Source of the DNA: Lithodes maja
Taxonomy: Eukaryota; Arthropoda; Malacostraca; Decapoda; Lithodidae
NCBI GenBank assembly: GCA_037953745.1
Contig: JBAKBP010003156.1
Span: 95,001 to 159,000 of the forward strand
DNA: 64,000 bases
Direction: 5' to 3'
Within the stretch, counting starts at the first letter, position 1; each line of letters starts with the position of its first letter. The translations under genes were made by a program, and so were the position numbers. Shown here piece after piece: positions 10,678-20,262 of this stretch. A model generated the notes under the pieces. That model had not been told where the DNA came from and searched no databases. It saw only the letters and a program-made list of their open reading frames with translations.

Positions 10678-12687
10678 CTACTTCTTCTCACTTGTATGAA
10701 CAAATAAATGTGTGGTGAGGTGACTGTTCAAACCAAACATTTTACCACACACCTCACACTTAAACTTCGTCTCTCCTGTGTGAACTATTAAATGTTTGGT
10801 TATGTCACCCTTCTGGGCAAACATTTTACCACACACCTCACACTTAAACTTCTTCTCATCTGTATGAACAAATAAATGTTTGGTGAGGGTACCCTTCTGG
10901 GCAAACATTTTACCACACACCTCACACTTAAACTTCTTCTCATCTGTATGAAGTAATAAATGTCTGGTGAGGGTACTCTTCCGACCAAACATTTTACCAC
11001 ACACCTCACACTTAAAGTTCTTTTCTCTGGTATGAAGTAATACATGTTTGGCTATGTCACTCTTCTGGGCAAACATTTTACCACACACCTCACACTTAAA
11101 CTTCTTCTCACCTGTATGAACAAATAAATGTGTGGTGAGGGTACTCTTCTGGGCAAACATTTTACCACACACCTCACACTTAAAGTTCTTTTCTCCGGTA
11201 TGAAGTAATACATGTTTGGCTATGTCACTCTTCTGGGCACACATTTTACCACACACCTCACACTTAAACTTCTTCTCACCTGTATGAACAAATAAATGTG
11301 TGGTGAGGTTACTCTTATGACCAAACATTTTACCACACACCTCACACTTAAACTTCTTCTCATCTGTATGAACAAATAAATGTGTGGTGAGGTTACTCTT
11401 ATGACCAAACATTTTACCACACACCTCACACTTAAACTTCTTCTCACCTGTATGAACTAATAAATGTGTGGTGAGGTGACTCTTCTGACCAAACATTTTA
11501 CCACACACCTCACACTTAAACTTCTTCTCATCTGCATGAAGTAATAAATGTGTGGTGAGGTGACTCTTCTGGGCAAACATTTTACCACACACCTCACACT
11601 TAAACTTCTTCTCACCTGTATGAACAAATAAATGTGTGGTGAGGTTACTCTTATGACCAAACATTTTACCACACACCTCACACTTAAACTTCTTCTCACC
11701 TGTATGAACAAATAAATGTGTGGTGAGGTTACTCTTATGACCAAACATTTTACCACACACCTCACACTTAAACTTCTTCTCACCTGTATGAACTAATAAA
11801 TGTGTGGTGAGGTGACTCTTCTGACCAAACATTTTACCACACACCTCACACTTAAACTTCTTCTCACCTGTATGAACAAATAAATGTGTGGTGAGGTTAC
11901 TCTTATGACCAAACATTTTACCACACACCTCACACTTAAACTTCTTCTCACCTGTATGAACTAATAAATGTGTGGTGAGGGTACTCTTCTGGGCAAACAT
12001 TTTACCACACATCTCACACTTTAAGTTCATTTCTCCGGTATGAAGTAATAAATGTGTGGTGAGGTGACTCTTCTGACCAAACATTTTACCACACACCTCA
12101 CACTTAAACTTCTTCTCACCTGTATGAACAAATAAATGTGTGGTGAGGGTACTCTTCTGGGCAAACATTTTACCACACACCTCACACTTAAAGTTCTTTT
12201 CTCCGGTATGAAGTAATACATGTTTGGCTATGTCACTCTTCTGGGCAAACATTTTACCACACACCTCACACTTAAACTTCTTCTCATCTGTATGAACAAA
12301 TAAATGTGTGGTGAGGGTACTCTTGTGGGCAAACATTTTACCACACACCTCACACTTAAACTTCTTCTCATCTGCATGAAGTAATAAATGTGTGGTGAGG
12401 GTAATCTTCTGGGCAAACATTTTACCACACACCTCACACTTAAACTTCTTCTCACCTGTATGAAGTAATAAATGTGTGGTGAGGTTACTCTTCTGACCAA
12501 ACATTTTACCACACATCTCACACTTAAAGTTCTTTTCTCCGGTATGAAGTAATAAATGTGTGGTGAGGTTACTCTTCTGACCAAACATTTTACCACACAC
12601 CTCACACTTAAACTTCTTCTCACCTGTATGAACTAAGAAATGTGTGGTGAGGTTACTCTTATGACCAAAAATTTTACCACACCTCAC
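10678..12687 (-). CDS. Polydactyl C2H2 zinc-finger protein, main open block of 24 fingers
   Basis: This open frame of 669 codons is almost nothing but C2H2 fingers of exactly 28 residues each (C-x2-C-x12-H-x3-H), so the DNA period is 84 bases. Such proteins bind DNA through residues -1, 3 and 6 of each finger helix. The helices come from a small set: GQKSNLTT, GHKSNLTT, GQKSHLTT, AQKSTLTT, AQKSDIAK, GRKSTLTR, AQKGTLTK and AQKGDITK. The linker is TGEKKF or TDEKKF; no finger has the usual TGEKP proline. The first finger has lost a zinc Cys to a 2-base deletion at about 12690, and finger 18 has Cys for the conserved Phe. Two intact fingers continue upstream in another frame. No effector domain (KRAB, BTB, ZAD, SET) is visible. 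The near-identity of the units shows recent internal duplication. It is either a working gene with a few assembly errors or a recently broken one. Confidence 0.88.
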   Translation of the reverse strand: MRCGKIFGHKSNLTTHFLVHTGEKKFKCEVCGKMFGQKSNLTTHLLLHTGEKNFKCEMCGKMFGQKSNLTTHLLLHTGEKKFKCEVCGKMFAQKITLTTHLLLHADEKKFKCEVCGKMFAHKSTLTTHLFVHTDEKKFKCEVCGKMFAQKSDIAKHVLLHTGEKNFKCEVCGKMFAQKSTLTTHLFVHTGEKKFKCEVCGKMFGQKSHLTTHLLLHTGEMNLKCEMCGKMFAQKSTLTTHLLVHTGEKKFKCEVCGKMFGHKSNLTTHLFVHTGEKKFKCEVCGKMFGQKSHLTTHLLVHTGEKKFKCEVCGKMFGHKSNLTTHLFVHTGEKKFKCEVCGKMFGHKSNLTTHLFVHTGEKKFKCEVCGKMFAQKSHLTTHLLLHADEKKFKCEVCGKMFGQKSHLTTHLLVHTGEKKFKCEVCGKMFGHKSNLTTHLFVHTDEKKFKCEVCGKMFGHKSNLTTHLFVHTGEKKFKCEVCGKMCAQKSDIAKHVLLHTGEKNFKCEVCGKMFAQKSTLTTHLFVHTGEKKFKCEVCGKMFAQKSDIAKHVLLHTREKNFKCEVCGKMFGRKSTLTRHLLLHTDEKKFKCEVCGKMFAQKGTLTKHLFVHTDEKKFKCEVCGKMFAQKGDITKHLIVHTGETKFKCEVCGKMFGLNSHLTTHLFVHTSEKK

Positions 12688-12888
12688 ACTTATACTTCTT
12701 CCCTTCAGTATGTATTTTTAAATGTCTGGTGAGGTCCATCTTCTGACCAAACATGTTACCACATACCTCACGCTTAAACTTCTTCTCTACTGTGTGAGCT
12801 ATTAAATGTGAGGTGAAGTCACTTTTATGACCAGACATTTCACCGCATACCTCACACTCATGTTTCTTGACTTTTTGCTTTAGGGTGC
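12688..12888 (-). CDS. Two upstream C2H2 fingers, probable start of the finger exon
   Basis: Two further fingers precede the main block (helices GHKSDFTS and GQKMDLTR; the second lacks its first Cys, reading KREVCGN). They are out of frame with the main block because of a 2-base deletion just after KKYKCEV. Upstream, CACACAG at 12889-12895 on the minus strand could be a splice acceptor, with the exon opening at 12888 as TLKQKVKKHECEVC. The acceptor is an inference from position and consensus only. Confidence 0.65.
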
Positions 12889-12904
12889 CTGTGTGATGAA
12901 ATTA

Positions 12905-13116
12905 ATTTTCATTATTGCCAACAGAACTCTCATTGGGATTACATTTCAGTGTTTCATCATCATATTTTTGTCAATCTTCATTCCTTCCCTCTCTCTCCAC
13001 ATTTAGTATAGTTGTCATTGTCTTCATAGTCCAGCACTTCTTCATGTATATGAATGTCCTCTATTGCTTCATAGTTCAGCACTTCCTCTTCATAGTCAAA
13101 CACTCCCTCTTTATGG
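12905..13116 (-). CDS. Possible acidic N-terminal exon of the zinc-finger gene
   Basis: A minus-strand frame gives a strongly acidic segment with an internal repeat (DYEEEVLNYEAIEDI followed by HEEVLDYEDNDNY). A second acidic piece, YDDETLKCNPNESS, lies in another frame nearer the fingers. Acidic regions before finger arrays are common, and position and strand fit. A stop and a frame change lie between the pieces, so it could instead be a decayed exon or chance. The TTAA MITE at 13121 sits directly upstream. Confidence 0.35.
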
Positions 13117-13120
13117 TTAA

Positions 13121-13533
13121 CCCTATCCCTGCGGCTGACGTTCTGGAACCGCATAGGCAATTTACAGCAATTTCCAGGCTTTAAAAGCCTGTAAAAGCCG
13201 TAGAAATTGAGTGTCAGTGGGCTGGAGTGTGAGGGACCTCCGTCCAACCCTCAGAGCAGCAAGCCGCTCACAGAGGGAGACTGTGGTCTCGCGCGACTGT
13301 CTCGACAGTGTTGCCGAGCGAGCGAGAGCTAATAAATAGCAAGTTTTCCCGAATGTCTATGGCAAAGCTGCGGGTGAACCCCGCCACCTACGAAGCTCGT
13401 TCTGGTGTCATTTTGAAGCTATTTTCGCCTAGTTTTCGGCACAATACAGTTCATTTAATGCAGATACTTGATTAATCATTCAGGAGTGCCTGAATATGCG
13501 CTAAATAGCGCAAACAAGCCCGCAGAGAAAGGG
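13121..13533. mobile_element. piggyBac-type MITE (413 bp)
   Basis: It is flanked by TTAA on both sides (13117-13120 and 13534-13537). The ends are inverted repeats: CCCTATCCCTGCGG at the left and the reverse complement of CCCTTTCTCTGCGG at the right. TTAA target sites and CCC-starting ends are the mark of piggyBac elements. It has no transposase. It sits just upstream of the putative acidic exon. Confidence 0.85.
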
Positions 13534-13539
13534 TTAATC

Positions 13540-14085
13540 ATACAACATATCCTGTTCCTTCATAAGACGTCATTGTTACAATTTGCCATTACTTCCCATT
13601 CTATCTTTACAACTGATCCTTGTTATAACATCTCCATCATAACCTTTCTCTGTATAACCATCTAACTAAAAACGTATATTATTTACATTCTCGAAACCTC
13701 AGAAGTCTTGTTAACTTACAAAAGGTCCCACCAAAGCATTAATATATTTAGTCAACTGTATCATGAAGGAACCAAACTAAAAGGCTTAATTATCTTGGCA
13801 GTTTTGGAACTACACACATTTAGTGCTTCTTCCTGGTGACAGATTTCAGTTCTGGATCTGAAACAAGAGACAACATTGGATTAAAAGTTAGCATATGTAT
13901 TGATTGCAGATTTTTTTCTTCACATTCTTAACATATCAATGGGACCTCATAGATAACATGTGTATGAGACTGACAGAAGTGAGAAGAGTAAGATAAGGAT
14001 ATACCGTACACAGAGGCATAAGAAATCCAGTCTGTAGAAAGAGAATTGGTCCATACAAAGCAGATCCCTCTCACACCCAACCCAC
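13540..14085. other. No gene recognised
   Basis: AT-rich sequence between the MITE and a decayed LINE fragment. I see no domain or repeat structure in it. Confidence 0.6.
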
Positions 14086-14089
14086 CTAA

Positions 14090-14655
14090 TTTATGGGCTT
14101 ATCTAATTTTATCTTGAAGCTCTCTATCATTATTGATCCTACTATAGCAACTGGTAGCCTATTCCACATATCTATAATTCTGCTACAAAACAAGTACTTC
14201 CTTATATTTTCTGAAACAAAATATATTCAATTCGACACAATTTATGGGAGTTCTCTCATTATCACTGAATTTCTGAAAAAATTTCTTGTCATTATTATTA
14301 ATCCCACTTAGCCATTTGAAAATGTATATCGTAACTCCCTTAACTACGTCTCTCTAACGAATTCAAGCCAAACTTCTTCACTCTTTCTTCATTTGGAAGA
14401 CTTTTAATATTGTGGATCACTTTTATCATGCTTCCAATTCCATTCTGTAATAAGGACATCTAAATTTAACAGCATAATCCATATGAATGAGGCCTCACTA
14501 ATGCTAAGTAAAGTTTCGATATTACATCTGCTCTTCCGTTACTCATGCTTCTTGATATAGATCCAAGAACTCGATTTGTCTTATTTCGAACATTGATGTG
14601 TTGGTTTCTTGGTTTCAGATCACTGCTGATAATACCTCCTAACTCATTTTCATTG
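14090..14655 (-). pseudogene. Decayed CR1-type LINE, C-terminal region
   Basis: On the minus strand this reads as the end of a CR1-like polymerase: ELGGIISSDLKP, ISKLYLALVRPHSYG, KSLPNEERVKKFGLNSLERR and the final FFFNRIVNLWN-like segment, all with stops and shifts. The order matches the corresponding part of LINE B at 57930-58540, but the sequence is far more diverged. Only the C-terminal third is present. Confidence 0.72.
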
Positions 14656-14904
14656 AGTTACTTATATCTATTTTATATAATTTATAGGGTCCATATTTTA
14701 TCGATTTCCCAAATTTCTCTAAACTGCATTAAATTTACATTGGTGTGGCGGCATCTTCGCCGTGGACGAACCTTCCAATGCTTCAAATCGGAAGAGGAGC
14801 AGCGATGGGGGCCAAACCGCCACGACATCCCCTCCCACCCTCAAGGGGGCACGAGATCCTGGGAATGGCTTCGGTCGCCTGGACAAGTACCACACATTCT
14901 CAAC

Positions 14905-15248
14905 ATAACATTGCATTTTTTCCTTACTGAGAAATGCTTCTTTGGCGGTTATTTCTCGAAGACTTCTAGCCGGAGACATTGAGAGCAACCCTGTACCCAC
15001 CCACACATACATATGTCAGAGTTGCTCCAAGCCAATCACTTATAGTCGACAGACCAAGGGTTCAGTTCTCTGTATTTCCTGCTGTTACTGGATACATTTC
15101 ACATGCATAACACTTGCTTCCATGGGACACTACACAAACACCTGGACCTGCTCCCCATATTCCCTACAGCCTTCCTCAAACCCCGACCCCACCCACTCCC
15201 TCTAAGGCTCTAACCTACCAACCATTCGGCAATCCACCCCATCCTAAT
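14905..15248 (+). pseudogene. LINE-C, 5' part: LAGDIESNP motif and PHD-like finger
   Basis: This is the first part of a plus-strand non-LTR retrotransposon. It reads RRLLAGDIESNPVPT and then a Cys/His cluster (CQSCSKP, CISCCYWIHFTC, WTC) that looks like a PHD-type zinc finger. The LAGDIESNPGP motif followed by such a finger is typical of the start of the polymerase protein in several LINE groups. The frame is cut at 15248 by the BEL/Pao element and resumes at 39812, where the endonuclease begins. The preceding GC-rich stretch from about 14740 may be its 5' leader. Confidence 0.72.
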
Positions 15249-16038
15249 TGTGGGGAATATCTCTGGCCAAATCTATCCCTTACCACACTAAATACATAAT
15301 AAAGAAAATGAAGGAATAAACTTAAAAAAATAGATAGGTTACCTGGATGTTATAAAAATGATATTGCCTATCTCTCAGAAACCCCTAGCTAGATATTGTA
15401 TAAATGGCCATGTATATCAATCAACTTAGCTATCACTGGGGTCCTGGGGTTGTTCTGAGGATCCCGACTATGGTAGATAGGTAGGCAGGGAGTAAAAAGT
15501 TCCCAAACTCCGGGCCGGACACGGGAAGCGAAGTGAGAGGTCACGAGTTTGCAGTCACTTGTTTGCAGTTCAAGGTTTTAAACAGATCTGATCGGAATTT
15601 CAATTCCGAACCTTAAGTTAACTATATACAAATTTATTACCGAGGGTTCATTCCCTCTTCACAAAATCATATAAATAATAATCAGCATTTAAATGATATA
15701 ATTATAAAGGTAAACATCGTTTCACAATGATTTAGTGAACATAATATCAAGATATTAACAGCCCTAAAGCAAACGGTGGATCGCGTATGCGGTCGCGGAA
15801 ATATTTAAACTGATCCTCTTTACAGTTCTTCTAAACATATTTCTGCAAGGTTTTATAACTAAATTAACTTGATCAAGGTAATCTTATACAGTACTAAATT
15901 ACTTAATATTAATTAATCTCTACAATTTATACAATCACCGGGTTCTGGTAGGAAATTGTTCACTCTAGTGAGGTTGCCCTATCGGAAGGTTATTGCCAAC
16001 ATTCCCCAGATACCGGTGTAGTCAATTTATTTCTCACA
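15249..16038 (-). repeat. 3' LTR of the BEL/Pao element
   Basis: A 790-base direct copy of the LTR at 38353-39811 (which is about 789 bases once its MITE is removed). On the plus strand it runs from TGTGGGGAATAT to ATTTCTCACA, so both ends have the TG...CA rule. The 5-base duplication CTAAT lies at 15244-15248 and again at 39812-39816; BEL elements usually make 5-base duplications. By eye I count roughly two dozen substitutions between the two LTRs, or about 3 percent, so the insertion is not recent. Confidence 0.93.
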
Positions 16039-16070
16039 GATTGGGGCCCGGCGAAGTATGATGTGTTGCA

Positions 16071-16840
16071 TCATGTTATATCACCTGCGGCTAACAAATC
16101 ACGCCAATTTCTACTAGACCCCGCAGCAGCTGCTCGTGGTGGTCTTGGGCTCCCTATGGGTTGCTGTTCTTCTTCCGGTGGGATGGCAAGTTCCATAGGT
16201 ATGAGCTGATCTACAGTTCGGAGAGTGGTTTGTCCTCAAAATACAACCTTAACGGTTCTGATAACTCCTTCGGAATCAGGATAGACTTCTTGGATCCTTG
16301 CTAAGGGCCATTTAGAGTGAGGTTGGTCCATTTTCAACAAAACTATGTCTTGCACTACCGGTTTGTGATGGTTACTAGCAGAATTCGCACCATAATACCT
16401 CTCCCGTAGGCTCAAGATATACTCAGATGCCCAATGTTTGTTCCAGGCGTCCAGTATTTTGCAGAGTTTATAGTAGCTTCGTCGCAAGTGTGCATCCGCT
16501 TCTTTAACGGAGGGATCCACTAATTCCTCGGTCACGTCCAAACGGGGGACTGGGTCCAATCGTCTACCATATAATAAATGAGCCGGTGTTAAGGCCTCAA
16601 TTTCCAGATTGGAGTCATCTTGATACGTTAGTGGTCGATTATTTACTCTGGTTTCTATCTCGGTGACAACAGTTCTTAACTCATCCAAGGTGACCTTGGA
16701 CTTGTGAAGAACCCTTTTCAGGCACGATTTCAAGATACCTATCATTCTCTCTGTAAATCCATTTTGCCAAGGGGCTCTGGGAGTTGTGAATGACCAATAA
16801 CAATTTCTAGAATCCAACATTTGCTGTACTGCGTTGCTCT
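16071..16840 (-). pseudogene. BEL/Pao pol, C-terminal half of integrase
   Basis: Minus-strand frame containing the end of the integrase core, with the catalytic Glu in GFTERMIGILK, then the BEL-specific C-terminal region (RPLTYQDDSNLEIEALTPAHLL, KPVVQDIVLLK, WPLARIQEVYPDSEGV). A TGA at 16236-16238, probably from CGA, interrupts it; the same frame continues for about 55 codons to TGA at 16071-16073. The upstream half of the integrase lies at 25785-26606: piggyBac-1 inserted at a TTAA here, and the codons on its two sides read straight through one TTAA. Confidence 0.9.
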
Positions 16841-17064
16841 TTAACCCGGGAGCTGCAGGGAGACTCATAAGAGTTCCCCCGGCGCACTGCGGGGAGACTC
16901 TTAAGAGCAGAGCTTTTGAACGCGTACCAAAACCGCGCGTTTATAGTCAGGCGGCTGAAAATTGGTGTGGATATAGTACTACATGTCAACTCTCGATACC
17001 ACCCCGCCAAACGCTCGCCCCGCACTCGTGCAAGCACCACCGCGCCAGTAACCACGCACTAGTC

Positions 17065-19848
17065 ATGGAGCCCACACGTCCCTCACGCTCGCTCCCTGAT
17101 GACACAACCAGCCCTCCTTCTGGTGGTGTTAGCCGCCGTGGAAGGCAGAGGGTGGCTGCCAAAGACCCTAGCTACCAGTACAACACGCCCTACAGCTCTG
17201 AGGACGAAACACCAGCACCCAAAGCACGAAAAACATGTGCAAGCAGGGCAATGGCACAGAGGTCATTGGTCTTTCGGGACACTGCCACCACGACCCAGGC
17301 CACTGCAACAACCACTACCACCACCACTGCCACCCCTGCCACCGGTACCAGCGACGCAGGAGGCCGCCCTAGGGCTGCAAAACCTGCGGGGGTAGGAAAA
17401 ATTAAAGGCACGGGCGTAGGGAAGAGATCCCGTACGCCAGCCACAGTGCCCCTACCACCACCACCACCACCAGCCGCCGCCCCTGGCCCGGCTGCCGCCG
17501 CCGCCCCTGGCCCGGCTGCCGCCGCTGCCGCCCCTGCTGCCCCTGCCGCCCCTGCTGGCCCTGCCCAAGGAACAGGGAAGGGGAAGGGGAAGGGGAAAGG
17601 GAGAGGGAAAGCGACTGCTGGCCCTGCTGTCCCTGGTGTCCCTGCCGGCCCTGCTGCCCCTGCCGCCCCTGCCCAAGGAACAGAGAGAAGGGCGACAGGC
17701 ACCACCATCATCTTGCCATCAAGGCCACGCACCACTGCTGCCCCTGCCGCCCCTGCCCAAGGAACAGAGAGAAGGGCGACAGGCACCACCATCATCTTGC
17801 CATCAAGGCCACGCACCACTGCTGCCCCTGCCGCCGCCCCTGCCACCACCTCTGCTGTCCCTGTCCATAAGACACCCTCGCGTGCAAAAGTGACCCGGAA
17901 AACTCTGACACCATCAAAATATGCCGCCCTGCTGTTTGATGGTGATTCGCAGGACATTGGCAGCCCAGGTTTTGACGACGAAGCCCTAGCACGGGACCAA
18001 GGGTGGGGGGATTTGGGAGTGGACAGTGGGAGTGAGTCAGACGTCGGTGACGAAAATGAGGAAGGTCATCGTCTGTCTAGTGAAGAGGAGGGTGATGATG
18101 ATGAAGTGCTGTATCGCGACCATGGAAGCGATATTTCAGACGATGAAGCAGACGCAGACGACATTCCGATCCCTGGCTTGCCTTCGTTCGATTGGTCTGA
18201 CGGGGTCAATTTTGTACCTGACGTGCCCCAGTTCAATCCTGGGACGTCAGGAACAACTGACGACTGGCCCTGTGACGATCAAGCGAACGAAAGCGACTTC
18301 TTCCTCGCTTTTTTCGATATGGAGGTAATGACGTACATCGTTGCCCAAACAAACGCCTACTACAGGTGGACAAACGCCTACTACAGGTGGGTGTTTGGCA
18401 GATTGGACGTCCTTTCTCCAAAAGCGAGAATACGAGGCTGGGTGGATACGACTGTGGAAGAATTTATGACGTTCTTTGCCTTGTTGTTCCTCATGCCTCT
18501 GATCAAGAAGCATGTGTTGCAACACTATTGGAAGCACGACCCTCTCATCGCCACCCCAACTTTCAATAAGTTCATGACTCGTGACAGATTTTTGTTGCTG
18601 CTAAGATTTATGCACTTTGCAGACAACGAAAATCCTAACAGGATTGACAGGATATGGAAAGTTCGGAATGTGTTCACCATGTTGCTGGAGAGGTATAGGA
18701 AATACTTTTACCCCTTCCTCAATTTGGTGATTGATGAGTCGCTCGTGCTCTTCAAAGGACGTCTTGTTTTCAAACAGTATATCCCCTTGAAAAGGCATAG
18801 GTTCGGAATCAAGCTCTTCGTTTTGTGTGACTGCGAAACTGGAATAGTGCTTGACATGATCGTGTACACAGGCACTGACATTGACATACCGAAAGCCGCT
18901 GCCAATGACCCCATGGGCATGTCAGGTGCCATCGTCAGGAAAATGTTGGCACCTTACCTGGGCAAAGGCCACATCATCTACACTGACAACTGGTATACTT
19001 CTGCTCTCTGCCAGTTTCTTCATGACAACCAAACGGGGTCATGTGGGACTGTCAGAAAGACAAGAAAGTTTATGCCAAAATTCACAGGTGATGTCATTCC
19101 TCTCACAGATGCCTCCTCCAGTGACACACCTTCAGAAGACGACCTGGCCCAGGAACACCGCGAGAGGCATGTGCGAAGAAAGCGACGAAAGGGGCAGAAA
19201 TTCAAGCAGCTCGAGAAGTGTGGGAAAGTGATAGCCCTGAAGTGGAAGGATAAGCGAGACGTCCACCTGCTTTCCACCGTCCACACAGGTGCCCAGATGG
19301 ATTCTGGCAAAATCCACTACCGAACCAGGAAGACCATCTACAAGCCCGACATGGTAGTGGACTACACCAAAAACATGCGCATGGTGGACAAGTCTGACTG
19401 TCAGCTGTCAGGCGTTGAGTGTCTGAGGAAGACTGTGAAGTGGTATCACAAGCTCTTCCTCCACCTTGTTGACATAACGATGCTGAACGCCTACAACTTG
19501 TGGTTGGTAAAAAAGAATATGGCCCCAAACCAGAAACTTAAATTCCGGGAGTTCGTGTACAACGTCTCATACCAACTCCTGGAGAAGTATGGCACCACCA
19601 CTCACAGACGTACGGCATGGCGTGGGGATCACGTTCCTGACCGTATCCAGCTGGGTGTCGAAAGACACTACCCCATCAACACTGAGATGCTTGGCAGTCG
19701 TCACAGGCAGGCGCAGTGCACTGTCTGCAGCTCCAGTGTCAGGAAACCCCATGTCACAAAAAGAGTCACCTCAATGTGCGCAGAGTGCAAAGTTCCACTC
19801 TGCCTGGGTGACTGCTTCAGGGACTACCACACCTTCAAAAATTATTGA
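17065..19848 (+). CDS. piggyBac transposase, uninterrupted
   Basis: A cut-and-paste DNA transposase (DDE/DDD type) acting at TTAA sites in the nucleus. The frame is open from 16834, but the first 77 codons run over the transposon end; the ATG at 17065 in a good context (GTCATGG) is the likely start, giving 927 residues. The N-terminal third is low complexity: Thr, Ala-Pro and Lys-Gly stretches, and a 28-residue unit (AQGTERRATGTTIILPSRP core) repeated twice. An acidic region follows. The catalytic domain starts near residue 410. Candidate catalytic Asp are in IDESLVLF (557), YTDNWYTS (641) and VDKSD (775). The protein ends in a Cys/His-rich domain (CTVCSSS, CAECKVPLCLGDC). TNAYYRW is duplicated back to back near 18350. 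It is much longer than usual piggyBac transposases (about 600 residues) because of the N-terminus. No inactivating change is visible. Confidence 0.92.
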   Translation: MEPTRPSRSLPDDTTSPPSGGVSRRGRQRVAAKDPSYQYNTPYSSEDETPAPKARKTCASRAMAQRSLVFRDTATTTQATATTTTTTTATPATGTSDAGGRPRAAKPAGVGKIKGTGVGKRSRTPATVPLPPPPPPAAAPGPAAAAAPGPAAAAAAPAAPAAPAGPAQGTGKGKGKGKGRGKATAGPAVPGVPAGPAAPAAPAQGTERRATGTTIILPSRPRTTAAPAAPAQGTERRATGTTIILPSRPRTTAAPAAAPATTSAVPVHKTPSRAKVTRKTLTPSKYAALLFDGDSQDIGSPGFDDEALARDQGWGDLGVDSGSESDVGDENEEGHRLSSEEEGDDDEVLYRDHGSDISDDEADADDIPIPGLPSFDWSDGVNFVPDVPQFNPGTSGTTDDWPCDDQANESDFFLAFFDMEVMTYIVAQTNAYYRWTNAYYRWVFGRLDVLSPKARIRGWVDTTVEEFMTFFALLFLMPLIKKHVLQHYWKHDPLIATPTFNKFMTRDRFLLLLRFMHFADNENPNRIDRIWKVRNVFTMLLERYRKYFYPFLNLVIDESLVLFKGRLVFKQYIPLKRHRFGIKLFVLCDCETGIVLDMIVYTGTDIDIPKAAANDPMGMSGAIVRKMLAPYLGKGHIIYTDNWYTSALCQFLHDNQTGSCGTVRKTRKFMPKFTGDVIPLTDASSSDTPSEDDLAQEHRERHVRRKRRKGQKFKQLEKCGKVIALKWKDKRDVHLLSTVHTGAQMDSGKIHYRTRKTIYKPDMVVDYTKNMRMVDKSDCQLSGVECLRKTVKWYHKLFLHLVDITMLNAYNLWLVKKNMAPNQKLKFREFVYNVSYQLLEKYGTTTHRRTAWRGDHVPDRIQLGVERHYPINTEMLGSRHRQAQCTVCSSSVRKPHVTKRVTSMCAECKVPLCLGDCFRDYHTFKNY

Positions 19849-19852
19849 GTGT

Positions 19853-19895
19853 CGCCCTGCCCTGCCCTGCCCTGCCCTGCCCTGCCCTGCCCTGG
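19853..19895. repeat. (CCTGC)n minisatellite after the transposase stop
   Basis: Eight or so CCTGC units in a row directly after the piggyBac-1 transposase stop, with further CTGGACTCGCCC-containing units to about 19960. Confidence 0.9.
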
Positions 19896-20262
19896 ACTCG
19901 CCCCGTGCCCTGCCCTGGACTCGCCCCCTGCCCAGCCCTGTCCTGGACTCGCGCCCTACCTTACCTGACCTGACCTAATTGATCACGCTACCTCATAATG
20001 TAACATATATATTATATAATGTATAAGTTCCAAAGATGTCCCTGTGATATAGCTTTTACATTATATAATTGTATGTTTCATTATTTAGTTTATAAGTTTC
20101 AAAGATTTACATGTAATATGCCTTATTTTTTTAGTATATCAATATATATGTTTGTTATTAGCCAAAGTCATGTGTATATAATTATTTTCTTACCTCAAAT
20201 GAATTGTACAAAAATAAATATGTTTCAACAAATCCTGTCAAACCTACTATCTATCTATCTAT

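Noticed and set aside
11220..12623. Frames reading LSVRCVVKCLVRRV-type repeats within the zinc-finger array
   Set aside because: They are the +1 frame of the 84-base finger unit. The canonical frame has the zinc-binding pattern.
14740..14900. Third copy of the CAA-tailed SINE
   Set aside because: Only a short GGCTTCGGTC-CCTGG stretch resembles it; the rest does not align and no tail or target duplication is present.
17190..17957. Minus-strand frame of 255 codons rich in Ala, Val and Gly
   Set aside because: Complement of the GC-rich low-complexity N-terminus of the piggyBac-1 transposase; no domain.
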